A DNA stretch of 16,048 bases from Myxococcota bacterium (GTDB taxonomy: Bacteria > Myxococcota_C > UBA6777), in NCBI GenBank assembly GCA_963169055.1, contig CAUJFU010000085.1, forward strand, positions 1 through 16,048, read 5' to 3'. Positions 1 through 7,426 of the stretch are shown here, piece by piece. Numbering within the stretch: position 1 is the first letter of the stretch; each line of letters opens with the position of its first letter. The translations under genes were made by a program, and so were the position numbers. The notes below the pieces were generated by a model. The model was given only the letters and a program-made list of their open reading frames with translations. It searched no databases and had not been told where the DNA came from.

Positions 1-265
1 TCGCAAGAAATGTCGTCAACATAGAATAGACGTTCGTTCGCGTCCCCACTCTCCCCAAATCATCGGGTTTTCGCCTTGATCCCACCCCTGCGATAATCGT
101 CAACATGTGCAGCGGCTTGATCAACATCCTCAGCGCCGCCATAAAGATCTCCCCCAACCAACTCAACCGTAACGCTGTCTCAGGAGACGCCACACCCAAC
201 ACCACGCCCGCCAACAGCGCAAGAAAGATCTGCACCGTCGATCCCACTTTTTTTTCTGTTTTCAT
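1..265 (-). CDS. SDF-family (dicarboxylate/amino acid:cation) symporter, N-terminal part only
   Basis: The frame is open from an ATG at 265 to the left window edge, giving 88 residues of an unfinished protein. An AGGCGGAGCGG stretch lies directly before the ATG and can serve as ribosome binding site. The N-terminus is a short charged head, then a hydrophobic segment with a glycine-rich LLAGVVLGV stretch, then WLGEIFMAALRMLIKPL, then IIAGVGS, a short charged loop and DLGRVGTRTNVYSMLTTFLA. This order matches the start of the SDF family (GltP/DctA/GltPh type): first helix, the 'F..ALRMLI.PL' segment, 'AG...' and the 'LGR.G..T..Y...TT.LA' segment. Family members are inner-membrane Na+ or H+ symporters for dicarboxylates or acidic amino acids. 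The substrate cannot be told because the HP1/HP2 transport core is outside the window. The gene lies 97 bases downstream of the matrixin gene on the same strand. Confidence 0.8.
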   Translation of the reverse strand, partial: MKTEKKVGSTVQIFLALLAGVVLGVASPETALRLSWLGEIFMAALRMLIKPLHMLTIIAGVGSRRKPDDLGRVGTRTNVYSMLTTFLA

Positions 266-362
266 CCGCTCCGCCTAATCGCACAATGCGACACGCCCTG
301 TGGCGTTTCAACACATCCGCTGCATTCTTTTTAACATACCCAAAAAGACCATCCCACCGTCG

Positions 363-1265
363 TTATCGAAGATTGGCGCGACGCATCCACCACAACAGCA
401 ACACCAGCCAACACCACACAGCGCTCTGATCGGCTATCGGCGACGCTTCGCAGCCTTGTTTGGGAGGAGGAGCCTCGTAAGATGGCCGTGGCTCAGGACA
501 AGCCCGCCGACCATCCTCTACCGAAACCACTTCAAAGCGAAGCCGGTCCTCTGGGGTCTTTCCGTAGATCGAGCAGATTCCGTCTATATCGTCGCTCGCA
601 AGATCTCGCTTTTTGATCTCGCCTGACGGAGAATCCGCATACATCGTTGCATCCGTATCGGTCGAATGCTCTAAGCCCAAAACGTGGCCAAATTCATGCA
701 CCGCTGTATTCATAATGTCGTGAAGCCCCGCTGGGGTCGGACTCTTCGTTGACCATCGAAAACTACGGCCATTCAACTGCATATCCGCATCCTGCAACTC
801 ACCCGTCGCAGGAACATAATTGATCGTCGTCAAAGCCAAAACCTCAAGAGAATCCGGCCAAGGTTCGGGATCTTCTACCCAATACACCACATTCTGGTTG
901 CTGCCTCCTGCGGTGTAGGAGGCTTGGGGCTTTTCAACGACACCTTGAAACACCAGCCGCGCTTGCGAACAAGGCACGACCGACCAAATCGCCGCAGCTT
1001 GCTTGATCGCTTCGATCGCTGCATCGCCTTCAACGTCACGACTCCCCCCCTTGCCCACAAAGAAAGGGATCTCCGACGTCCCCCAATAGACAGGCATCCC
1101 AAGCGACGTGCGCGTCTGCTGAAATGCCCAAACATCCGCCGTTCGCAGTAGCAACACCAACAGAAACACACCACCCCTCCACCCCGCTCCATACCATACG
1201 CTCCGAACACAACAGTCAAACCAGCCATACACCCAACTCATCCATACACCATCCTTCCACACCAT
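363..1265 (-). CDS. Secreted matrixin-type zinc metalloprotease with MYXO-CTERM-like tail
   Basis: A 300-residue protein with the full metzincin zinc site HEFGHVLGLEH (H190, E191, H194, H200) and a Met-turn at M208 (TMYA) eight residues after the last histidine; the spacing fits M10A matrixins. A hydrophobic stretch at about 32-40 followed by VWA at 45-47 looks like a signal peptide. The C-terminus has a Gly-Cys pair at 271-272, a spacer, a Trp/Leu-rich helix (284-294) and a basic end (RRANLR), resembling the MYXO-CTERM surface-sorting signal of myxobacteria. Expected role: exported, surface-held endopeptidase. The first ATG is 6 bases after the stop of the upstream gene but has a poor ribosome site; the ATG at 1241 (M9) has AAGGA ten bases upstream and may be the real start. 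Family assignment is firm, substrate unknown. No cysteine-switch propeptide was recognised. Confidence 0.9.
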   Translation of the reverse strand: MVWKDGVWMSWVYGWFDCCVRSVWYGAGWRGGVFLLVLLLRTADVWAFQQTRTSLGMPVYWGTSEIPFFVGKGGSRDVEGDAAIEAIKQAAAIWSVVPCSQARLVFQGVVEKPQASYTAGGSNQNVVYWVEDPEPWPDSLEVLALTTINYVPATGELQDADMQLNGRSFRWSTKSPTPAGLHDIMNTAVHEFGHVLGLEHSTDTDATMYADSPSGEIKKRDLASDDIDGICSIYGKTPEDRLRFEVVSVEDGRRACPEPRPSYEAPPPKQGCEASPIADQSAVWCWLVLLLWWMRRANLR

Positions 1266-1271
1266 CCGTAG

Positions 1272-1817
1272 CTACAGCAGCGCACGCAACACCACCAACG
1301 GACGATTCGAAGAATTGCCTTTGGCGTCTGTGATCTCGACCTCCACTTGCAAGCTTTGCCCACGCTCTAGCGCGATACCCGCCAGATCCAACCACAAGAT
1401 CGCATTGCCCTTGATCGCAGAAGGCTCCCGAACCTTTGGAAATGGACGCGACGACAAGGCTTTCCCATCCACCCAAAACCGATACGTCCCTCCCTGTAAA
1501 TCCGACTCCATATCCAAATATTCGATGTAAATCTCCAACAATCGGCGGTTTGCGGGGTCTCGACCAAAATAACTGATCTGTTGGATCTCAGGCCGACCGG
1601 GACCACGCTCAAAACAGCGATAAGCCTCTTCTCCTCCCGCATCACCCGCCACTTCCTCACCCCACACCGGCGACGGGCCACAGCCCAACGGAACTCCCGC
1701 CAAACACCACCACCCGATCCCGACAAAGATCAAACATCCAAACAACCTGTCCCACCGTAAAAAACACAAACGATGAGCTTTGTTCAAGGATTCTTTTGCT
1801 CGAACCATCGGGATCAT
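1272..1817 (-). CDS. Exported hypothetical protein, possible lipoprotein with Ig-like C-terminus
   Basis: A 181-residue protein of no family I recognise. The N-terminus has a basic region, then a hydrophobic segment (about 25-45) ending in VPLGC (C46). This resembles a lipobox, but proline at -3 is atypical, so it may be a lipoprotein or a simple signal-anchored protein. The mature part is short (about 135 residues). Its end alternates hydrophobic and polar residues (SLQVEVEITDAKGNSSNRP), as in a beta-sandwich strand pair, so an Ig-like fold is plausible but unproven. The start is well supported: AAAGG lies eight bases before the ATG at 1817. It follows the HEAT-protein gene by 87 bases and precedes the matrixin gene by 6 bases, so it is probably co-transcribed with the protease; a role as its partner or substrate is inference only. 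Confidence 0.65.
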   Translation of the reverse strand: MIPMVRAKESLNKAHRLCFLRWDRLFGCLIFVGIGWWCLAGVPLGCGPSPVWGEEVAGDAGGEEAYRCFERGPGRPEIQQISYFGRDPANRRLLEIYIEYLDMESDLQGGTYRFWVDGKALSSRPFPKVREPSAIKGNAILWLDLAGIALERGQSLQVEVEITDAKGNSSNRPLVVLRALL

Positions 1818-1904
1818 CGATCATACCTTTCAAAACAAAACATCCCATCGCCCAACACCACGCACTTCCAGCGCAAACACAAAGCACCTTATTCAGACAA
1901 ACCT

Positions 1905-4787
1905 CTACCGCTGTTGCAACCACAACGCAGCCAGTTTGCGGATGGACTCGCGCTTGGCGGGTGAAGCTTCTGGATCATAACCAAAATCATCGCCAAATTC
2001 GTCGCGCAGATCTTCCTTCACCATCCGACGAATCCCTGCGTCTTCGTGGTTCAACGCATCCAAGATCCAGTGTTTTCGGCTCTTTTGGCTTTGCAAACTA
2101 TACCACTGGTTCCACTGACGGCTGTCTAAGCCAAACGATTGCAGCGCAAGATGCCGCAACACCCGCTCACTTTGTTCGCGGACTTCTTTTTCTTTCGACG
2201 TCAACACTCTGATCAATTCAGGCATCGCCTCCGTAACACGCAACTCTTCGATCAATTGAAGCGCATGTTTGATCCGCCCCAACTCCCCGGACTGGAGATT
2301 GCTCACCAAAAAGGGCAGCAACTTTTCAAAACCGCCTTCCTCTTTGTAAGACAAGATCACTTTCCGAAGCATCCGACGCACAGCCCCGTCCTGCTCGACC
2401 AACAACTGCCTTATCAAGTGCGACATCGCGTTGGGAGACAACCATTTCCCCAACAACAGCAGCGCTCGCATCCGCGTGGGCGGAGCTTCTTTTTGCAAAA
2501 CGCGGATCAGACGCAACAACGCCGGCTCATCGATCTTTTCGCAGACCATCACCATCCGCTCTAGCTTTTCCTCTAGATCCGTATTCTTGCCCACCACGTC
2601 TTGCGCAGGAAGATGTTCCAACATCGGAGAGATCACTTCACCACCAAAATTCGCCAAATTTTCCAGCAGTTGCGGAATCCGATGCAGCGGCGCAAGGAAA
2701 AGATCCTCCAATAAACGTGCGGGTGTCTCCGCCTCTTGTCTCGGACTGATGCTCTCCGCAGAACTTGGCGGAGGTTCTAGCGACGCCCCCAAGTCCACAT
2801 CGATCTCGATACCATCGGTCGCACCGTCCTCCACAAACGATCGCCCTTGCAAAACCACTTGTGGGCGGTCATCTGTATCGTACGCTTTTTCGGCAGGCAT
2901 CGCAGGTATCGCAGGCACTGTGTATGTTGACTCTTCACCGATCACCTCGGCAGGCCCTAACAACAGCGTCGGTTCGGCTTCCACCACCAACGGCGGAGCT
3001 TGCTTACGAAGCACCTCCGCACGCATCCCTGCCGATCGGCTCGACACAACGTCCTCATCCCTTTCCATAACGGAGGCTTTCTCCAACCGAACCTCCCTGC
3101 CTTGGCTCCCCATATCCTCCGCTTTTCTCGCATCCATCGACGTGTTCGACGCAGCATCCGCTTTTCTCGCATCCATCGACGTGATCGACACAGCATCCAT
3201 CGGCGTGCTCAACGTAGCATCCGCTTTTCTCGCATCCATCGGCGTGTTCGACACAGTATCCGCTTTTCTCGCATCCATCGGCGTGCTCGACGCAGTATCC
3301 CCCCTCCGAATCTTTTCGCCTCTTTCTTCTGCGCTGTACGCCAAAGACATCTCTGACCCTGTACTCGTTTGTGCGGGCAACGCACGAGCCTTCGAAACGT
3401 TCGGCGATGCTGCGCCCGATGTTGCCGAAGAGGATAACGGCGTCGATGGTGCCGATGGTGTTGATAGAATGGACGGGGTCGATGGATTCGATGATGTCGA
3501 TGGAGCCGATGATGTCGATGGATTCGATGGAATAGACGGTGTAGGCGTGTCCTCTTGTGCGGATTCGGGGGGAGATCTTCGGGAGGGGCGGAAGGCGTTG
3601 CGCAAAGATTCAACGGGTGGCAAGGCCAACTTGATCTCCCCTCCGTTGGTTGGTTTTTTGGAGGGTTCCTCTTTGTTTTCTGTTTTGTCCGTTGGGGCGT
3701 TGCGCTGTTCTACGGCTTTTTTCCCGATGGGCGGCTGTTGCTCTTCGGTTTTTTCGGCTTGTTGTGAAGGTTGTTCCACATGTTTTTGTGTTTTTGGAGA
3801 GGCCGGATGGATGGGCTGTTCTGCCTCTTTTGATGACAGTGGTTCCTTCGATGTATCCGCAGTTTCCACGTCATCGAAGCGAATGGTTTCGGATATTGAT
3901 TCGGGGGATGCGTCTTCAACCAACGGATCGGCTTCGTCTTGACTCTCTTCGATCAACATGGCCGCATCCAGTTCAACCAAGCTATCTTCTCGGCGTATCG
4001 GTGGTTCATCGACAATGTACGCTTCGATCTGGGAAGAGATATCGGTTTTCTCGATCTGTGCCGTCTCTTCGATGGCTTTCGCGACTTCGTGAGGGAGGGA
4101 GAAAAGCGCCGATGGTTCGGCGTCTAACGTGTCCTGTTGTGGTTCGCTGTTGCGGGAAGCAACAGAACGATCGCGGCCCAAGGCGTCCGCTAAACGATGT
4201 GGGTCGATCGAAGAAGAGGTCTCGCGCAACGCAGCCACACTCCGAACAGCATCTGCCAACGACGGAGAAGGTTCGTGAGCAGCGGGATCAGCCCATCCGA
4301 CGGGAGTTTGAAACAAGGTCGTTGGGAATCGTTGGCTCAGATGCAACCAGCGACGCGGCATCTTGTGTTGATAAAGAGCTTCCAATCCTTGAACAACCCG
4401 AAGAAAAGGCACGCGATGGATCTGGATCGTTTGGCCCAACCAGTACGACAACGGCCACTGATCGCTGAGCGTCCCCACAGCCGCGAGAAGATGCAAGACG
4501 CCGTGTTCTTCGCGAACGGGCAGCAACTCAAGCTGCAACGCCAGCACAGGTGGAACGCGCAATAGCGCCTCAAGATGCGGGCATTCCATCCACGACAACA
4601 ACGGTGAGGGATCTTGATACGCCTGACACATCACCGCCTGAAGCCCGTCAGGGTCAAACCAACCAAGCTCCAACAAATGCGTATCCAATCCCCCCCCAAA
4701 CAATTGTTGACGATGAAAAGCTTGTTCTACCTGTTCGAGCGTGAGCCGCTGTTGTTGCACAAGAAAGTGTCCGAGTCGAAAAGACAT
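1905..4787 (-). CDS. MshEN/GspE-N-like domain plus long disordered linker plus HEAT-repeat protein
   Basis: A 960-residue protein from an ATG at 4787; the frame extends 53 codons further to a TTG at 4946, but the ATG begins the recognisable domain (MSFRLGHFLVQQ). Residues 1-147 resemble the N-terminal domain of GspE/MshE ATPases (RLG..LV, LTLEQVEQA..RQ, GG.L.T.LLELG), followed by a second part with a VPP and a VP.LRV motif. Residues about 150-690 are low complexity (Glu, Pro, Ser, Thr, Lys) with two repeat tracts. Residues 692-960 form HEAT-like helical repeats ending in the pattern W..WY, then FGYDP.ASPAKRE.I..LAALW, which I associate with myxobacterial and planctomycete HEAT proteins. MshEN domains can bind cyclic di-GMP; here the usual glycine after LV is replaced by glutamine, so binding is doubtful. 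There is no ATPase domain. Likely a cytoplasmic scaffold; partners unknown. Confidence 0.85.
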   Translation of the reverse strand: MSFRLGHFLVQQQRLTLEQVEQAFHRQQLFGGGLDTHLLELGWFDPDGLQAVMCQAYQDPSPLLSWMECPHLEALLRVPPVLALQLELLPVREEHGVLHLLAAVGTLSDQWPLSYWLGQTIQIHRVPFLRVVQGLEALYQHKMPRRWLHLSQRFPTTLFQTPVGWADPAAHEPSPSLADAVRSVAALRETSSSIDPHRLADALGRDRSVASRNSEPQQDTLDAEPSALFSLPHEVAKAIEETAQIEKTDISSQIEAYIVDEPPIRREDSLVELDAAMLIEESQDEADPLVEDASPESISETIRFDDVETADTSKEPLSSKEAEQPIHPASPKTQKHVEQPSQQAEKTEEQQPPIGKKAVEQRNAPTDKTENKEEPSKKPTNGGEIKLALPPVESLRNAFRPSRRSPPESAQEDTPTPSIPSNPSTSSAPSTSSNPSTPSILSTPSAPSTPLSSSATSGAASPNVSKARALPAQTSTGSEMSLAYSAEERGEKIRRGDTASSTPMDARKADTVSNTPMDARKADATLSTPMDAVSITSMDARKADAASNTSMDARKAEDMGSQGREVRLEKASVMERDEDVVSSRSAGMRAEVLRKQAPPLVVEAEPTLLLGPAEVIGEESTYTVPAIPAMPAEKAYDTDDRPQVVLQGRSFVEDGATDGIEIDVDLGASLEPPPSSAESISPRQEAETPARLLEDLFLAPLHRIPQLLENLANFGGEVISPMLEHLPAQDVVGKNTDLEEKLERMVMVCEKIDEPALLRLIRVLQKEAPPTRMRALLLLGKWLSPNAMSHLIRQLLVEQDGAVRRMLRKVILSYKEEGGFEKLLPFLVSNLQSGELGRIKHALQLIEELRVTEAMPELIRVLTSKEKEVREQSERVLRHLALQSFGLDSRQWNQWYSLQSQKSRKHWILDALNHEDAGIRRMVKEDLRDEFGDDFGYDPEASPAKRESIRKLAALWLQQR
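3121..3300 (-). repeat. 39-bp tandem repeat, four full copies and one shortened copy, inside the HEAT-protein linker
   Basis: Full copies lie at 3121-3159, 3160-3198, 3223-3261 and 3262-3300; a 24-bp copy lacking 15 bp lies at 3199-3222. Each full copy encodes a 13-residue unit of the type RKADxxSxTxMDA on the minus strand. All length changes are multiples of three, so the reading frame is kept. Confidence 0.9.
3441..3540 (-). repeat. Imperfect 9-bp repeat tract encoding Pro-Ser-Xaa triplets
   Basis: On the plus strand GTCGATG and GATGAT words recur about every nine bases; on the coding strand this reads as PST, PSN and PSA triplets in the disordered linker of the HEAT protein. It is immediately upstream, in coding direction, of the 39-bp repeat tract. 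Confidence 0.75.
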
Positions 4788-5501
4788 GGCTGTGTTCTCT
4801 TCAAAATGTACAGGTGTTTGCGTGGTTGCGCGATTCGTCCGTGACGGTTCGCATGGACGCTGCACTCTAACACTCCCATCCTCCGATGACAAGCGCGTTT
4901 TGTCTTCCTCTTTTTGCTTCGATCTCGCGTTGGATCTAGAACGCAAATTTTTTACATAAAAGTGTTGTCAAAGCGTCCAAATCGTGGCATAGAGAATCCA
5001 CCCAAATCCGGTGTCGGCTCTTGATCCACGAAGCCAGCCGCTTCACCCCCACGGAGGATATCCCCTCCGTCAACGATCTCGCCCACAAGGACGCGATCCA
5101 CAAGAGCAGAGACCTTTATGTGAGGAGGAATGCGTGCGTTTTCTGCACAACCCCATGAACAAAACAAGCCCTATCCATGGGCTTTCGTGGGGCGTTTCTG
5201 AGATCCAACAAGATCTCAAAAATCGAAAGGTATGTCAGGTCTCGCAAACAATCGGTGTTCACGGGGTCTTTACTCAAAACCCCGACCGTTTGTGGAAGTG
5301 TATGCTCGGAGATTAGCGGCGATTGGCGTTGATTTGCAACAAACAGCAAAAACGAACAGCAACAACAAACAGCAGGAACGCAACAGCGATCCGCAACACG
5401 TTTTGGCTGCTCCACCCGTTCTCAATGCCCCCAAATCGCCCCCTCCCATCCGGCGCTGCCGTCTTGGATCACGCGCTCTCTCTCCAACGCATAAATTTTC
5501 C
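4788..5501. other. Long region without a convincing gene, with three inverted repeats and an A/C-rich tract
   Basis: The region separates the minus-strand set from the speD unit. The short frames on both strands here have no recognisable domains and poor ribosome sites. It holds three perfect inverted repeats: 5051-5057/5064-5070 (ACGGAGG, 6-base loop), 5199-5205/5212-5218 (TGAGATC, 6-base loop) and 5262-5267/5279-5284 (CGGGGT, 11-base loop). None is followed by a T-run on the plus strand. An AACA/CAACA-rich, G-poor tract runs from about 5335 to 5390. It could hold regulatory sites or a small RNA; the sequence alone does not show which. Confidence 0.5.
4953..4980 (-). promoter_or_regulatory. 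Weak candidate promoter for the minus-strand gene set
   Basis: On the minus strand TTGGAC (4980-4975), a 16-base spacer and TATGTA (4958-4953) lie upstream of the HEAT-protein start. A perfect TTGACA (4971-4966) overlaps this but has no good -10 at usual spacing. Matches are poor, so this is only a candidate. Confidence 0.25.
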
Positions 5502-5528
5502 TTGACAGACTGCCCTTCTTTCTTTAAT
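5502..5528 (+). promoter_or_regulatory. Candidate sigma-70-type promoter for speD
   Basis: Perfect TTGACA (5502-5507), a 15-base spacer and TTTAAT (5523-5528, five of six matches to TATAAT). The spacer is short but within the functional range. Transcription would start near 5535, giving a leader of about 130 bases before speD. Confidence 0.55.
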
Positions 5529-5574
5529 CAAGCCACCCTATTTTTGCGCGTCCGGTTTAGAGGACTCGTTTCCC

Positions 5575-5670
5575 ATGAGGGGAGACAAGTATCTTGAAAA
5601 ACACGAAGCGCATCACGCTTCAGAACTGGTTGCGAGACGATTCGACAACCAATGGAGGATTATGGATTGA
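5575..5670 (+). CDS. Candidate 31-residue leader ORF upstream of and overlapping speD
   Basis: An ATG at 5575 opens a frame of 31 codons ending in TGA at 5668-5670. That TGA overlaps the likely TTG start of speD (5667-5669) in a TTGA junction, the arrangement typical of translationally coupled genes. A GAGG lies 11 bases upstream of the ATG, a usable but not strong ribosome site. The peptide is hydrophilic and rich in His, Arg, Lys, Glu and Asp (start MRGDKYLEKHEAHH, end QWRIMD). It has no signal peptide or membrane segment and belongs to no family I know. It contains the 5605-5621 hairpin and carries the speD ribosome site near its end. It may be a regulatory leader peptide, a small protein, or chance. 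Confidence 0.4.
   Translation: MRGDKYLEKHEAHHASELVARRFDNQWRIMD
5605..5621 (+). promoter_or_regulatory. Stem-loop in the speD leader
   Basis: GAAGCG (5605-5610) and CGCTTC (5616-5621) form a perfect 6-bp stem with a 5-base loop. It lies about 45 bases before the speD start, within the small leader ORF, and is not followed by a T-run, so it is not a terminator. Confidence 0.5.
5654..5658 (+). promoter_or_regulatory. GGAGG ribosome binding site that points to the TTG start of speD
   Basis: GGAGG lies exactly eight bases before TTG 5667, an ideal distance. The upstream ATG at 5652 overlaps this site and has no ribosome site of its own, which is the main reason for choosing the TTG. Confidence 0.7.
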
Positions 5671-6104
5671 AAGCGCTAGGCCGTCAAATCATCCTTGAGT
5701 GTTACGACTGCGATGCAGAGATCATTAACGATGTCCAGCTTGTCGAGCAGATCATGGTCGAGGCTGCTCTCGAAGCCGAGGCAACCGTCATCAAATCAGC
5801 GTTCCATCCCTTCTTTCCCCAAGGAGTGAGCGGCGTTGTGGTGATCGCGGAAAGCCACTTGACGATTCACACATGGCCCGAACTTGGCTATGCCGCCATC
5901 GATGTCTTTACCTGTGGCGATCAAGCCTCCCCCGAACGCGCTTGCGAGTACCTCTTGCAAAAGTTCGGCTGCGGTCATCACACCACAATCGAAGTCAAAC
6001 GCGGACAAATGGTCCCCGCCTCCCAACACTTTGAACCCCAACACTTCGAGGATGAAGTGGTTGTCCCGCTGCAACCCGTACTCCGAAAAAGTAGCTTCCG
6101 TTAA
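5667..6104 (+). CDS. speD: S-adenosylmethionine decarboxylase proenzyme (bacterial, pyruvoyl-dependent)
   Basis: SpeD decarboxylates S-adenosylmethionine to give the aminopropyl donor for spermidine synthesis. The proenzyme cleaves itself before a serine that becomes the pyruvoyl cofactor. The sequence shows the cleavage motif ESHLTIHTWPE and the DVFTCG motif. With the TTG start the key residues are S63, H68 and C83, the same numbers as in the well-studied Thermotoga enzyme; the ATG at 5652 would shift them by five. The TTG also has GGAGG eight bases upstream, and the protein then begins LKALGRQ like many family members. Length is 145 residues, slightly above the usual size because of a hydrophilic tail after about residue 118. 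speE follows after 184 bases. Regulation may involve the overlapping leader ORF and the stem-loop at 5605-5621. Confidence 0.95.
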   Translation: MKALGRQIILECYDCDAEIINDVQLVEQIMVEAALEAEATVIKSAFHPFFPQGVSGVVVIAESHLTIHTWPELGYAAIDVFTCGDQASPERACEYLLQKFGCGHHTTIEVKRGQMVPASQHFEPQHFEDEVVVPLQPVLRKSSFR

Positions 6105-6288
6105 ATCATCTCGGGATATCTTCTCCCACACCAGCCTCCCAAGTCGATCACCTAAAGGCAGGCTCACCCTATCAACCCCCCGCATTACCGCTGTTTTGCG
6201 ACAAGCGCATCGATCTGTTCGCTCCGAACCGTCCAAGCGCACACGCTCAACAGCGTGCCATGCTGCATCGCCCTCGGAGACACCCGCG

Positions 6289-7146
6289 ATGACCTCACAC
6301 CTCTGGTTCCACGAAGTTGGCCAACACCACTTTGGCATCCAAATCCGCGTACGCCGTACGCTTTGTCATGTCCAATCCCCCTACCAAGAGATCATGCTCC
6401 TTGAAACCGAAGGGATGGGGCGCATGATGATCCTTGATGGTTGCGTCATGCTCACCGAACGCGACGAATTCTTGTACCACGAGATGCTCGCTCATCCCGC
6501 TGTGTGCAGCCATCCCAATCCCAAACGCGTCCTCGTGATCGGTGGTGGAGACGGTGGAACGGTTCGCGAACTCCTTCGCTATCCCGAGATCGAATCGATC
6601 GATCTCGTCGAACTTGACGAACAGGTCGTTCGCGTCTCTCAAGAATTCCTCCCCGAGATCAGCGCTGGATTGACCGATCCCCGCGTCACCATGCACTTTC
6701 GCGATGGCGTCGTCTTCCTCGAAGAACGCACCAACACCTACGATATCATCTTCATTGACTCCACCGATCCTGTCGGACCTGCCGCTGGATTGATCGCACA
6801 AGAGTTTTTCGCCAACTGCAAACGCGCTCTTCGCGGTCAAGGCATCGTCGTGATGCAAAGCGAATCCCCCTTCGTCCACGCCAAAGAAATCAAACAGATC
6901 CACCACAATCTCAGGCCCGTCTTCCCCAACCCACAACTCTACCTCTCCCCTATGCTCTCCTATCCATCGGGCTGGTGGAGCTTTACGATGGTCTCCGAAA
7001 AATTCGACGCTCGCCGCGACTTCGTCGAAGAACGCTGCCATCGTGTCTCCAAACAACTCGAATACTACAACCCCGCCATCCACCAATCCGCCTTTACTCT
7101 GCCCAACTTCGTTCAGCGTATGCTCAACGAACCCCAAGACGCTTGA
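6289..7146 (+). CDS. speE: Polyamine aminopropyltransferase (spermidine synthase)
   Basis: SpeE transfers the aminopropyl group from decarboxylated S-adenosylmethionine (the SpeD product) to putrescine. The 285-residue protein has the complete family pattern: SPYQEI at 30-35, LDG at 49-51, TERDEFLYHEMLAHP at 56-70, nucleotide-binding loop VIGGGDGGT at 83-91, LVELD at 106-110, the acidic active-site segment IDSTDPVGPA at 156-165, and YPSGWWSF near 225-232. The position usually occupied by Gln after DG.V is Met here (DGCVML). The start at 6289 is chosen because GGAG lies nine bases upstream and the protein then begins at the normal family position; the open frame continues upstream only through the overlapping speD region. 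Probably one transcript with speD, although the 184-base gap is long. No putrescine-forming gene is in the window. Confidence 0.95.
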   Translation: MTSHLWFHEVGQHHFGIQIRVRRTLCHVQSPYQEIMLLETEGMGRMMILDGCVMLTERDEFLYHEMLAHPAVCSHPNPKRVLVIGGGDGGTVRELLRYPEIESIDLVELDEQVVRVSQEFLPEISAGLTDPRVTMHFRDGVVFLEERTNTYDIIFIDSTDPVGPAAGLIAQEFFANCKRALRGQGIVVMQSESPFVHAKEIKQIHHNLRPVFPNPQLYLSPMLSYPSGWWSFTMVSEKFDARRDFVEERCHRVSKQLEYYNPAIHQSAFTLPNFVQRMLNEPQDA

Positions 7147-7252
7147 TCCCTCCCTCTTTTTTTGAGTCCCCTCCTGTCTTCGTTCGGTAGGTAAGTTCTA
7201 TCGCTCACCGAAATAGTCTGCGATCCTTCGCTTGCGCTCGGTTCCTCCGTTC

Positions 7253-7281
7253 TTGACTTCGCTTCGAGAGCAAGATACCTT
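7253..7281 (+). promoter_or_regulatory. Weak candidate promoter for the PP2C gene
   Basis: TTGACT (7253-7258), 17-base spacer, TACCTT (7276-7281). The -35 is good and the -10 is poor. It lies in the 280-base gap between speE and the phosphatase gene, in which I see nothing else. Confidence 0.3.
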
Positions 7282-7426
7282 GGCCGACAAATGAGGCCAA
7301 AAACCCGAAAGTTCTTAATCCTGATGGCTGGCCTGTTTTGAAACGATCCTGCGCGTTCTTTCCCTTCCCAAAACGTACGCGGCTCCGCTCAAAACACGCC
7401 CCCACAAGAGTGGTGCGGTTGAAAAG

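Noticed and set aside
2431-3942. 503-codon plus-strand frame opposite the HEAT-protein gene
   Set aside because: Ser/Gly/Asp-rich mirror of the low-complexity linker; no ribosome site or domain, and the minus-strand frame covers recognised domains at both ends.
4952-5415. Short minus-strand frames of 71 and 99 codons in the gene-poor gap
   Set aside because: The 71-codon frame starts with TTG and has no ribosome site, neither has a recognisable domain, and the two overlap each other. A remnant of a lost gene cannot be excluded.
6295-7137. 280-codon minus-strand frame opposite speE
   Set aside because: The opposite strand encodes the complete spermidine synthase; this frame is its shadow.
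7141-7170. T-run after speE as an intrinsic terminator
   Set aside because: Seven T residues are present, but no GC-rich hairpin precedes them. I found no convincing hairpin-plus-T-run terminator in the window.
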